DNA from: Verrucomicrobiales bacterium
GTDB taxonomy: Bacteria > Verrucomicrobiota > Verrucomicrobiia > Methylacidiphilales > JAAUTS01
DNA: 5,557 nucleotides
Direction: 5' to 3'
Assembly: GCA_031279715.1 (NCBI GenBank)
Contig: JAITHY010000116.1
Span: 1-5,557, forward strand
Each line of letters begins with the position of its first letter. The stretch's first letter is position 1. Under the pieces are notes generated by a model. The model had not been told where the DNA came from. It did not search any database and worked only from the letters and a program-made list of their open reading frames with translations. This document shows positions 1 through 5,477 of the stretch, piece by piece. The position numbers were made by a program, and so were the translations under genes.

Positions 1-572
1 AAATCGTCAATCCGCCGCTCAACGTCAGCGGGTATGCTCACATCGAATCGCCCCGCCTCGCCGACCGTGAGGCCGGTGTTTTGCAGAAATTGTAAATTTA
101 GTCGCCACGCGCTTGCGCCCCGATGCGGCGAACTGGCGCGATGATTGAAACACAACCGCCAGTGCAACGGCGGACGCTGACGGTGAGGACAGCGCGGATA
201 AAATGGCACGCGCCCCAGCCGCAGCGGCGCGCCGGTGGCGAGCGACAGCCACGCGGCGCGGTCTTGTCCCGAAAAGCTGACGATGACATCGAATTTTTCC
301 CGGCGCAAGGCAAACATCAGCGGCAGTATTTTCCACGACGGAGACGCCTTGGGAAAACGCGGGTAACCCCATGCGCGGTCTATCCACGGGCACAACCGCA
401 GCAATTCAACGGCATGCGCCGCCGTGACCACATGCAAATCCGCGTCCGGCCAACAATCACGCAGGGCGCGCAACGCCGGCGGCGTGTGCACCGTGTCGCC
501 TAGAAAACCAAGGTCAATGACCGCGACCTTGCGCGCGTCGCGGGCGAGTTGAAAAAAATTGTTATCACACAT
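1..572 (-). CDS. Glycosyltransferase family 9 (heptosyltransferase-like), 3' end cut by window edge
   Basis: The frame is open from an ATG at 572 to the left edge, giving 190 codons without a stop. The N-terminal half carries the family hallmark: a hydrophobic strand VAVIDLGFLGD at residues 16-26, then TVHTPPALRAL at 27-37 and a WPDADLHVVT strand at 41-50. This Rossmann-like opening is typical of ADP-heptose:LPS heptosyltransferases (GT9, GT-B fold). These enzymes transfer a sugar from a nucleotide donor to the LPS core or a related glycan at the cytoplasmic face of the inner membrane. A second strand, FDVIVSFSGQDRAAWLSLATGAP, lies near residues 94-116. The C-terminal donor-binding domain is outside the window. 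The start is 9 bases after the methyltransferase stop and is preceded by GGGGA, so it is co-transcribed. The acceptor and the exact sugar cannot be told. Confidence 0.82.
   Translation of the reverse strand, partial: MCDNNFFQLARDARKVAVIDLGFLGDTVHTPPALRALRDCWPDADLHVVTAAHAVELLRLCPWIDRAWGYPRFPKASPSWKILPLMFALRREKFDVIVSFSGQDRAAWLSLATGAPLRLGRVPFYPRCPHRQRPPLHWRLCFNHRASSPHRGASAWRLNLQFLQNTGLTVGEAGRFDVSIPADVERRIDD
175..186 (+). repeat. Iterated 12-base word CGCTGACNGTGA, exact copy
   Basis: Exact copy with N=G inside the GT9 gene. On the coding strand it reads T|CAC|CGT|CAG|CG, giving Pro-His-Arg-Gln-Arg. Confidence 0.8.
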
Positions 573-581
573 AAATCCCCA

Positions 582-1499
582 TCATCGGCGAACACCTGTT
601 GTTTTTGACGCGAACAAATAATTGCCGCCGGGAAATTTAACCTGTAATTCATAACCAAGCAAAGTGAAAAAATTTCTCACCGCCAGCGCCTTGTTACCGA
701 ACGACTCGACAAACACCAGCGGACGGTGCCGCGCAAAAAAATTCCGGCCGCCCGCGAGCACTTCCAACTCAAAACCCTCCACGTCAATTTTCACAAAATC
801 CACGCGAGGCTCGCCCAAATCGGCGTCATCCAGCCGCCGCATTGTCACCGCATCCTCACTGTCAGCGTAAGCCACGCGCTGCGCGCCGATATTGTGCGCG
901 TCCAGCGCCGCCACGCGCCCGCCGCCGTTCCGGTCGCCGAGCGCCCAGTTATGGGCGCTGACCGTGACACTTAGATTGTTCAACTCAATATTGCGGCGCA
1001 AGATTTCAAAGGTCGCGCGCACCGGCTCGAACGCGTGGATTTTTTTCGCGCCGCAAACCTTGGCGAAATACACCGTGTGATTGCCGATATTCGCGCCGAT
1101 GTCAAGTATCACCGCGCCGCTGACGATGAGCGGGCGCAGCCGGTCGAGCAACGCGCGTTCGTAAAAATCCCCGCTGTTGACGATGACATTTTGCACATAG
1201 TCGCACGGAAAATTCGGCACGTAAAAATCGGCGTCGCTCACATGGACAATATTGTGTTCGAGCGAGAGTTTGCGCGCGTGGTCGCGGGCGTGAATCAGCA
1301 GAGCTTGCAACGCCCGCCGACCGCGGAAGACGCTGCCCGTGACACCAAGCAAAGTCCAGCTCGTGCGCACCGTGGCCTGCTCCAGCGCGAGGCCCGCCCT
1401 TTCCACCTCCCGCGCATACACCGTCAGGCCAAACCAACGATACACTGTCTTGGCGCGGTGACTGTCACGCCGCTTAATTTTTTCAAACATCTTCATCAT
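582..1499 (-). CDS. FkbM-family SAM-dependent methyltransferase
   Basis: This is a predicted S-adenosylmethionine-dependent O-methyltransferase of the FkbM family. Members methylate hydroxyls on sugars, polyketides and other small molecules, and are common in surface-glycan clusters. Numbering from the ATG at 1511, the SAM-binding motif I is VILDIGANIGNHTVYFA at 134-150, the ribose-contacting acidic motif is FEP at 161-163, and the FkbM signature KIDVEGFE is at 241-248, followed by a strand PLVFVES at 264-270. About 110 residues precede the catalytic domain and resemble no domain I can name. An ATG at 1511 would add four residues but has no ribosome site. The ATG at 1499 (or 1496) has GAGGA (1505-1509) 5 (or 8) bases upstream, so I prefer 1499. 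It lies 23 bases after the GT25 stop and 9 before the GT9 start, inside one operon. The likely role is methylation of a sugar built by its neighbours. Confidence 0.88.
   Translation of the reverse strand: MMKMFEKIKRRDSHRAKTVYRWFGLTVYAREVERAGLALEQATVRTSWTLLGVTGSVFRGRRALQALLIHARDHARKLSLEHNIVHVSDADFYVPNFPCDYVQNVIVNSGDFYERALLDRLRPLIVSGAVILDIGANIGNHTVYFAKVCGAKKIHAFEPVRATFEILRRNIELNNLSVTVSAHNWALGDRNGGGRVAALDAHNIGAQRVAYADSEDAVTMRRLDDADLGEPRVDFVKIDVEGFELEVLAGGRNFFARHRPLVFVESFGNKALAVRNFFTLLGYELQVKFPGGNYLFASKTTGVRR
856..867 (-). repeat. Iterated 12-base word, exact copy
   Basis: Exact reverse-complement copy (TCACTGTCAGCG on the plus strand) in the methyltransferase gene. The coding strand reads C|GCT|GAC|AGT|GA, giving Ala-Asp-Ser-Glu. 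Confidence 0.8.
956..967 (+). repeat. Iterated 12-base word, exact copy
   Basis: Exact copy with N=C, starting 100 bases after the previous copy and in the opposite orientation. The coding strand reads TC|ACG|GTC|AGC|G, giving Val-Thr-Val-Ser-Ala in the methyltransferase. Confidence 0.8.
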
Positions 1500-1522
1500 A
1501 AAAATCCTCATTGTCAGCGGCG

Positions 1523-2335
1523 TTAGAAATCACACGGCTGCGTAATGATTTCATCGAACACCCACACCCGCAGCCGCCCCAGCAAAAACCGGGCGCGACG
1601 AAACAAATACGCGGGCAGTTGCAAATTGAGATAACGTCGGCAGAAACGCCGGACAGTCTTGCGATTGCTCGGCAGAGACTCAGCCCGCTTGCCGCCGATG
1701 GTGCTGTCCCGGCTGATTTCAGAAAGACCAATGACGCAGGGAACCAACGCCCTCACCGGCACGATGCGATGGCTGAGAAACTCGTTCCAATGGTCAGCGA
1801 CCAACCACACCGGCCACAACTGCCTCAACATCCGACGAGCGGCGGCGTTGGTGATGAAATAACCGTGGGCGCAGGCAGTATTGCCGTAAAATTTGACCAC
1901 TGAATGAACGCCGTCCACCGCTTTCATGCCGCGCCTCAAATATCGCGGAACATGGGTTAGCAAAATCAGCATCTCACGGTCAGCGGGATACTGGCGGCTC
2001 AATTCATCCGTCACCGTCAGCGTTTCCGGTTTTAATTTCGCGTCGTCCTCCAAAATCAGCGCGCGCGGGATATTTTCATCAACCATGCGCCGGTAACATT
2101 TCAAGTGGCTGAGCGACGCGCCCACTTCCGGCAGTGTCAAATCGTTACGGCAGCGCAGCGCACGATGGCGGTCATAATTTTTCTCCAATTCCGACGCTGA
2201 CAGTGACCGCCCATCCACCGCCGCGACAAACTCAAACGGCACGCCGATTTCCGCGAGGTGGCGTGTCATGTATTCGCGCCGCGCCGACGATGACGTTAGA
2301 TTGATGACCAAACATTTCACCGCGCCATCTTTCAT
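1523..2335 (-). CDS. Glycosyltransferase family 25 (LPS/LOS-type)
   Basis: The 270-residue protein matches family 25, which includes the LOS galactosyl- and related transferases of Gram-negative bacteria. Visible hallmarks in order are the opening strand CLVINL with SSSARR (8-20), FEFVAAVDGR (35-43), VGASLSH (71-77), the acidic metal/donor motif ALILEDDAK (92-100), the GNTACAHGYFIT stretch (151-162) and VADHWNE (179-185). A basic, aromatic C-terminal tail (about 226-258) has amphipathic character and may sit on the membrane. The frame is open far upstream, to 2704, but that part overlaps the GT2 gene and is shadow. The ATG at 2335 is chosen because the family motif starts seven residues later, GGGAGA lies just upstream, and ATGA overlaps the GT2 stop by 4 bases, implying translational coupling. 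It probably adds a hexose to the same glycan as its neighbours; donor and linkage cannot be read. Confidence 0.88.
   Translation of the reverse strand: MKDGAVKCLVINLTSSSARREYMTRHLAEIGVPFEFVAAVDGRSLSASELEKNYDRHRALRCRNDLTLPEVGASLSHLKCYRRMVDENIPRALILEDDAKLKPETLTVTDELSRQYPADREMLILLTHVPRYLRRGMKAVDGVHSVVKFYGNTACAHGYFITNAAARRMLRQLWPVWLVADHWNEFLSHRIVPVRALVPCVIGLSEISRDSTIGGKRAESLPSNRKTVRRFCRRYLNLQLPAYLFRRARFLLGRLRVWVFDEIITQPCDF
1974..1985 (-). repeat. Iterated 12-base word, exact copy
   Basis: Exact copy in the GT25 gene. It encodes Pro-Ala-Asp-Arg-Glu at residues 117-121. Confidence 0.8.
2011..2022 (-). repeat. Iterated 12-base word, exact copy
   Basis: Exact copy 37 bases from the previous one and in the same orientation, but in a different reading frame: CG|CTG|ACG|GTG|A, giving Thr-Leu-Thr-Val-Thr (105-109) in GT25. 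Confidence 0.8.
2195..2206 (+). repeat. Iterated 12-base word, exact copy
   Basis: Exact copy with N=A in the GT25 gene. The coding frame TCA|CTG|TCA|GCG gives Ser-Leu-Ser-Ala (44-47). Confidence 0.8.
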
Positions 2336-3249
2336 GCCATCTCCCGGCTGACCGTGACCTTGCCCGGAAAATGATTGTTCAATCCGCTGGCGCACACGGT
2401 GTTTTTTTTCGCAATCGTCCGCCACAGCAATTCCCGATTGTGCGGATTCACAGGCCTCGTCGAGCGCGCATGCCAGAGGTGCATGGCGGCAAGGCAAAAG
2501 CGCGGGGCCTGGATTTTGCCGCCGCCCAGCAGGTGACGCGCGCAAAACTCGTGATCCTCCAAACCGTGGCCGACAAATTCCTCGTTGAATCCGTTGATTT
2601 TGAAATAATCCGCGCACGACACCGCGAGGTTGCACGAGGCGACGTGCAACGTCAGTCTGCCATGCCGGAGCAGGGTCTCCCGCGTTTCGTCGCGCTGGAA
2701 CCACCGTGCCGCCATCGCCAGCGCCGGATATTGCACAGCCTTGATCCGATTTTCCCCCGACAGTCCGCGCGCGAAAAATCCCAGATCGGGAATTTCCATG
2801 TGCTCCAGCAACCTCAGCGTCAGGCGCTCATCGAGAAACAAACGCTTGCCACCGGTAATGTAGTCGGACCGCGCCCACGCCTGGTGAGTTGCGATAAAAT
2901 CCGGCGGCAGCACCATGTCGCCGTCAATGAACACGAAGTAGTCACCGTCAGCGCGCGCCACCGCCAGATTGCGTCCGGCGGCGGGACGAAAACCGCAGTC
3001 TTCCTGCCAGCAATGAATTAACGGCACGGGAAAATTTTTGGCGAGCGCGGCGACCATTTCACCGGTGCCGTCGTTGCTGCCATCGTCAGCGACAAGAACC
3101 TCGTCCGGCAAAACTTTTTGCCGCGCCGCGGATTTCAACACCAGCGCGAGCGCGTCTTTGCGATTGTAGGTGGTGATAATCAGCGAGGTTTTCAAAAAAT
3201 TTCCCGCTGACCGTGACGCTGTCCGCTGTTCAAAATTCACATATTTCAT
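2332..3249 (-). CDS. Glycosyltransferase family 2 with galactosyltransferase-like C-terminal region
   Basis: This is a GT-A fold inverting glycosyltransferase, 305 residues from the ATG at 3249. Motifs are the first strand SLIITTYNR (22-30), the nucleotide-binding VADDGSNDGT (53-62), FRPAAGRNLA (87-96), the metal-binding DGD of FIDGDMVLPP (107-116; D109, D111) and the acceptor/catalytic-base region INGFNEEFVGHGLEDHEF (218-235). That last motif is typical of the Glyco_transf_7C region seen in chondroitin-polymerase-like and galactosyltransferase-like enzymes. No membrane segment is visible, so it acts in the cytoplasm or at the inner membrane surface. It is the first gene of the four-gene minus-strand operon. 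The ATG at 3249 has no ribosome site. A TTG at 3195 would give M-K-T-S-L-I-I-T-T-Y-N-R, a very typical start for this family, with GGGAA five bases upstream, and may be the real start. Confidence 0.87.
   Translation of the reverse strand: MKYVNFEQRTASRSAGNFLKTSLIITTYNRKDALALVLKSAARQKVLPDEVLVADDGSNDGTGEMVAALAKNFPVPLIHCWQEDCGFRPAAGRNLAVARADGDYFVFIDGDMVLPPDFIATHQAWARSDYITGGKRLFLDERLTLRLLEHMEIPDLGFFARGLSGENRIKAVQYPALAMAARWFQRDETRETLLRHGRLTLHVASCNLAVSCADYFKINGFNEEFVGHGLEDHEFCARHLLGGGKIQAPRFCLAAMHLWHARSTRPVNPHNRELLWRTIAKKNTVCASGLNNHFPGKVTVSREMA
2942..2953 (-). repeat. Iterated 12-base word, exact copy
   Basis: Exact copy in the GT2 gene. It encodes Arg-Ala-Asp-Gly-Asp (99-103), directly before the strand leading to the metal-binding DGD. 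Confidence 0.8.
3205..3216 (+). repeat. Iterated 12-base word, exact copy
   Basis: Exact copy with N=C. It lies either in the N-terminal extension of GT2 (Ser-Arg-Ser-Ala, 12-15) or, if TTG at 3195 is the true start, in the untranslated leader. Confidence 0.8.
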
Positions 3250-3274
3250 ACGCAGAACTAAAAAAATTCTCCCA

Positions 3275-3304
3275 ATAATGGGACTGGGCGGGACTGACTG
3301 TCAA
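3275..3304 (-). promoter_or_regulatory. Putative sigma70-type promoter for the glycosyltransferase operon
   Basis: On the minus strand a perfect TTGACA (3304-3299) is followed after 18 bases by CATTAT (3280-3275), a 4/6 match to the -10 box. Initiation would fall near 3268, about 20 bases before the ATG at 3249 or about 70 before the TTG at 3195. It lies in the 102-base gap between the divergent GT2 and ribbon-helix-helix genes, so the small DNA-binding protein might act here (inference). I found no convincing plus-strand promoter in the same gap. Confidence 0.45.
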
Positions 3305-3351
3305 ACACTATTTTTCGAGGGTTGTGACAAAAGGTGTCCTAAATTGAATGC

Positions 3352-3540
3352 GTGAGAGAAAAGAAATCGCTGCAATTCGGAGTGCGCTTTGAGGACAGCT
3401 TGGCGCGGGGCTTGAAAAAAGTTTCGCGCCAGACCAAGCTGCCGATGGCGGAAATCGTGCGCCTGTGCGTCGCCCGGCAACTTGACCAAATCCGGCGCGA
3501 CGGCGGCATCAATCTCTCCGTGGACATGGAGAGCGATTAG
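3352..3540 (+). CDS. Small ribbon-helix-helix (CopG/Arc-like) DNA-binding protein
   Basis: A 62-residue protein starting at GTG. A short N-terminal strand KSLQFGVRF (5-13) is followed by two predicted helices, DSLARGLKKVSRQTKL (about 15-30) and PMAEIVRLCVARQLDQIRR (about 31-49). This is the strand-helix-helix pattern of the MetJ/Arc/CopG superfamily, whose dimers insert the paired strands into the DNA major groove. The tail (50-62) is acidic and Ser-rich. No toxin gene adjoins it, so an antitoxin role is not supported by context. It diverges from the GT2 operon and converges with nuoG, leaving 38 bases between stops. The start is uncertain: no ribosome site is close to the GTG, and an ATG at 3348 is out of frame. 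It could be a local repressor or a stray small regulator. Confidence 0.7.
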   Translation: MREKKSLQFGVRFEDSLARGLKKVSRQTKLPMAEIVRLCVARQLDQIRRDGGINLSVDMESD

Positions 3541-3547
3541 CCCCGGT

Positions 3548-3591
3548 AAAAATCTTTGCGGTTGCGCGGCAAAATAAATTATTTTAACCGC
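3548..3591 (-). terminator. Possible weak terminator hairpin after nuoG
   Basis: Reading nuoG's strand, GCGGTT (3591-3586) can pair with AACCGC (3563-3558). Inside it AAAATAA and TTATTTT (3571-3585) form an AT stem, with a 7-base GC-rich bulge between the two stems. AAAGA and then five T follow the outer stem. The outer arm overlaps the last nuoG codons. The bulge and the gap before the T run make it a poor classical terminator. It sits in the short convergent gap, where one would be expected. Confidence 0.25.
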
Positions 3592-5249
3592 ACACCGAGG
3601 TCGCCGACCTGCTCCAACGTCATCCCCGCCAGCGCCGACACGCTGTCAGCGACAGCGGCGAAGACTTCCGCCACCGACGCGAAGCCCATGCCGTCAGTGG
3701 CGGCGGCTCGCAAGTCGCGCAAAATTTCCCAGTCCTCCCGCGCCTGGCCGGGCGGCACGTGCGCCTGGTTCAAGCGTTGCAGGCGTCCGCTGACGTTCAC
3801 CATCGTCCCGCTTTTCTCCGTGAACCCCGCCGATGGCAAAACAAAATGCGCCGCGCCCGCCGTTGCGTTCGGCGACAGTCCGACATAAATAATCAACTCC
3901 AGCCCCGCCAACTCCTCCGCCGTCAGGCCGCTGACGGTCACATCCTCGTGCAACGCCACCAACGCCTTGATTTGTCCCACGCGAACGCCATCGCGCAACG
4001 CGCCCAGCCCGCCGTCACCGTCAGCGGCGAAGCCCAGTAACTTCGCCCCGCCGCTGTTCGGGTTCAAATCCGCCGAGCGCAAAAACCGGTCCCCCCGTCC
4101 CGCGCGCGGCACAATGGCGCTGACGGTCACGCCCAGTTCATCCGCGATTTTTTTCGCCAAAAACAATTCCTCGTTTGTCATCCGCGCCGACGCCAGCACC
4201 GCGATGCGCCGGCCGTGATAACCGCGCAACTTGCTCCCCGCCAGCGTCAGCGCCTTGTCCCACGTGGTTTCATAATGCGCGCCGCTGCTGAGCGTCAGCG
4301 GGCGCGTGAAGCGGTCTTGCGCCGTGAGATAATGAATATTCAACCGCCCCGTGTCGCACATCCACTGGGAATTCACCTCTTCATTCGCGCGCGGCGTGAG
4401 GCGGTGCACCGTCTGCTCGCGCGAACCGATGGTGACGTTGCACCCCGTCCCGCAACTCGTGCAAATACTTTTTGTTTCCTTCAAAAACCACACGCGCATC
4501 TTGAAGCGGAAATCCTTGCTCGTCAGCGCGCCGACCGGGCACAAATCCACCGCGTTCAGCGAGTATTCATTATCAAAGCGCCGCCGAGGATGACAGGTCA
4601 CCGCGTTGTTTCCGCCACGGTTGACAATGCCGAGCACATCATCCCTCAACACCTCGCGCGCGAAACGGATGCAGCGCGTGCACAGAATGCACCGCTCATC
4701 GTCAATGATAATGTTTTTTCCCAGGTCAACATGCTTCGGTTTGTGAATTTTATTTTCGACGAAACGGCTTTGGCCGGCGCCATATTCAACAGCATACTCC
4801 TGTAATTTGCATTCCCCCGCCTGGTCGCAAATCGGGCAGTCCAGCGGATGATTGATGAGCAAAAATTCCATCACACCCTTGCGACATTCCACAGCCAGCG
4901 GCGAGTTCGTGCGAATTCCCATCCCCTCGCTGACGTTGGTGGCGCAGCCGATTTGCGGGCGCGGCATCCAGTTCAATTCGGGATGACCGTCAGCGCCAAT
5001 CACAGGCCGCCGGTTCGCATCCAGCTTCGGCATCCCCATCTCAAACAGACACATCCGGCAATTTCCGCTGACGCTGAGTTTTTCATGATAACAATAATGC
5101 GCCAGAAAATCCCCCTGCGTCCTCGCCACCTCGACAACATTCGCGCCCCTGGGCGCCCGCACCCATTTGCCGTTGTAATTGACACTGACCGTCGGCGCGT
5201 CGGGCGCGAAAACATCATGGTTAAACGAATTGACCGCAAGCTTGCTCAT
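3579..5249 (-). CDS. nuoG: NADH-quinone oxidoreductase subunit G (complex I)
   Basis: NuoG is the large iron-sulfur subunit of the peripheral arm of complex I and passes electrons from NuoF toward quinone on the cytoplasmic side of the inner membrane. All cluster ligands are visible in this 556-residue protein: the [2Fe-2S] site C53, C64, C67, C102; the His-ligated N5 site H134, C138, C141, C147; and the N4 site C187, C190, C193, C237. An N7-type set C263-xx-C266-xxx-C270-x27-C298 is also present; it is found only in some bacteria. A molybdopterin-oxidoreductase-like domain follows (about 300-510) with VLPSAGFTEKSGTMVN at 470-485. The total is short against the roughly 700-900 residues of many NuoG. 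The ATG at 5249 is chosen because the ferredoxin fold starts soon after; the frame stays open to 5402 but that part is not NuoG-like. There is no Shine-Dalgarno. No other nuo gene adjoins it. Confidence 0.95.
   Translation of the reverse strand: MSKLAVNSFNHDVFAPDAPTVSVNYNGKWVRAPRGANVVEVARTQGDFLAHYCYHEKLSVSGNCRMCLFEMGMPKLDANRRPVIGADGHPELNWMPRPQIGCATNVSEGMGIRTNSPLAVECRKGVMEFLLINHPLDCPICDQAGECKLQEYAVEYGAGQSRFVENKIHKPKHVDLGKNIIIDDERCILCTRCIRFAREVLRDDVLGIVNRGGNNAVTCHPRRRFDNEYSLNAVDLCPVGALTSKDFRFKMRVWFLKETKSICTSCGTGCNVTIGSREQTVHRLTPRANEEVNSQWMCDTGRLNIHYLTAQDRFTRPLTLSSGAHYETTWDKALTLAGSKLRGYHGRRIAVLASARMTNEELFLAKKIADELGVTVSAIVPRAGRGDRFLRSADLNPNSGGAKLLGFAADGDGGLGALRDGVRVGQIKALVALHEDVTVSGLTAEELAGLELIIYVGLSPNATAGAAHFVLPSAGFTEKSGTMVNVSGRLQRLNQAHVPPGQAREDWEILRDLRAAATDGMGFASVAEVFAAVADSVSALAGMTLEQVGDLGVRLK
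3929..3940 (+). repeat. Palindromic variant of the iterated word (CGCTGACGGTCA)
   Basis: One change (GTGA to GTCA) turns the core into the perfect palindrome TGACNGTCA. It encodes Val-Thr-Val-Ser-Gly in NuoG (437-441). Confidence 0.6.
4015..4026 (-). repeat. Iterated 12-base word, exact copy
   Basis: The only exact copy in nuoG. It encodes Ala-Ala-Asp-Gly-Asp around residues 408-412 in the variable C-terminal domain. Confidence 0.8.
4118..4129 (+). repeat. Palindromic variant of the iterated word (CGCTGACGGTCA)
   Basis: Same sequence as the copy at 3929. It encodes Val-Thr-Val-Ser-Ala in NuoG (374-378). Confidence 0.6.
4984..4995 (-). repeat. Palindromic variant of the iterated word (TGACCGTCAGCG)
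   Basis: Carries the TGACNGTCA palindrome. It encodes Gly-Ala-Asp-Gly-His (85-89) in a loop of NuoG between cysteines 67 and 102. Confidence 0.6.
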
Positions 5250-5250
5250 A

Positions 5251-5265
5251 CTTGAAGGCTTCAAG
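5251..5265. repeat. Perfect inverted repeat abutting the nuoG start codon
   Basis: CTTGAAG (5251-5257) and CTTCAAG (5259-5265) are perfect reverse complements around one central base, and only one base separates the repeat from the nuoG ATG. In the nuoG transcript it could fold, although a one-base centre would force the inner pairs open. It occupies the position where a ribosome site would be. It may be a protein operator or a translational control hairpin; the sequence does not decide. Confidence 0.55.
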
Positions 5266-5339
5266 AATAAAGCACAACGCCGTTGCGTAAAGCGGAAAAA
5301 GCATTTAACACAAATCGTGATTATTTTTATTTTCGCGCA

Positions 5340-5368
5340 TTGACAGTCAGCGGGCGATTCCGCATAGT
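5340..5368 (+). promoter_or_regulatory. Putative sigma70-type promoter for cbiM
   Basis: A perfect TTGACA (5340-5345) is followed by a 17-base spacer and CATAGT (5363-5368), a 4/6 match to the -10 box. Initiation near 5375 would give a leader of about 120 bases that starts just before the first of four hairpins. The -35 box overlaps TGACAGTCAGCG, so the resemblance may partly reflect the iterated motif rather than a promoter. Confidence 0.45.
5341..5352 (-). repeat. Palindromic variant of the iterated word, intergenic (TGACAGTCAGCG)
   Basis: This copy lies outside any gene, so protein coding cannot explain it. It overlaps the putative -35 box of the cbiM promoter. Confidence 0.6.
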
Positions 5369-5382
5369 TTGGCGGTATTCGC

Positions 5383-5477
5383 GCCCGCCTGAAGGCTGGC
5401 ATTGGAATCCGCCGTTGAAACGGCTTAATTGAAGATCGCTTAATTCAACCTTGAGGGTTGAAATTCCGCTTCAGCGG
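5383..5477 (+). repeat. Cluster of four small hairpins in the cbiM leader
   Basis: There are four successive inverted repeats. The first is GCCT/AGGC around GA, extended by three outer pairs past one mismatch (5383-5400). The second is GCCGTT/AACGGC around GA (5411-5424). The third is TTCAACC/GGTTGAA around TTGAG (5444-5462). The fourth is CCGCT/AGCGG around TC (5466-5477). A direct repeat GCTTAATT occurs at 5423-5430 and 5438-5445, and GGGTTGAAA occurs twice (5455-5463, 5476-5484). None is followed by a T run, so they are not ordinary terminators. They may be a REP-like dispersed element or a structured leader. I saw no B12-box (GCCACTG) of a cobalamin riboswitch. Confidence 0.6.

Noticed and set aside
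123..503. Plus-strand 126-codon and minus-strand 122-codon open frames at the left edge
   Set aside because: Both overlap the GT9 frame, which has the recognisable family motif and a proper start at 572.
856..967. Inverted motif pair exactly 100 bases apart as a paired transcription terminator, as some uptake sequences form
   Set aside because: The pair lies inside a gene and is far too widely spaced for a hairpin terminator.
1035..1526. 163-codon plus-strand open frame
   Set aside because: It is antisense to the FkbM methyltransferase, whose SAM motif and signature are intact on the other strand.
2336..2704. Upstream open extension of the GT25 frame
   Set aside because: It overlaps the GT2 coding region, is Arg/Gly/Pro-rich without family similarity, and the ATG at 2335 has a ribosome site and the classic 4-base overlap.
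2371..3021. 216-codon plus-strand open frame
   Set aside because: It lies fully antisense to the well-supported GT2 gene, with basic, His/Gln/Arg-rich composition typical of a shadow frame.
3301..3540. Minus-strand open frames opposite the ribbon-helix-helix gene, or a toxin partner for it
   Set aside because: The antisense frames have no recognisable fold, and the GTG-started plus-strand frame has a clear strand-helix-helix pattern. No toxin-like gene adjoins it.
4215..4805. 196-codon plus-strand open frame
   Set aside because: It is antisense to the NuoG cluster-ligand region; the composition is Arg/Ala/His-rich and no motif is visible.
5250..5402. Upstream open extension of the nuoG frame (51 residues)
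   Set aside because: It runs through the palindrome and the putative cbiM promoter, reaches the first leader hairpin, and has no resemblance to NuoG N-termini.
5383..5477. CRISPR array or rho-independent terminator
   Set aside because: The repeats are unequal inverted repeats without constant spacers, and no stem is followed by a T run on either strand.
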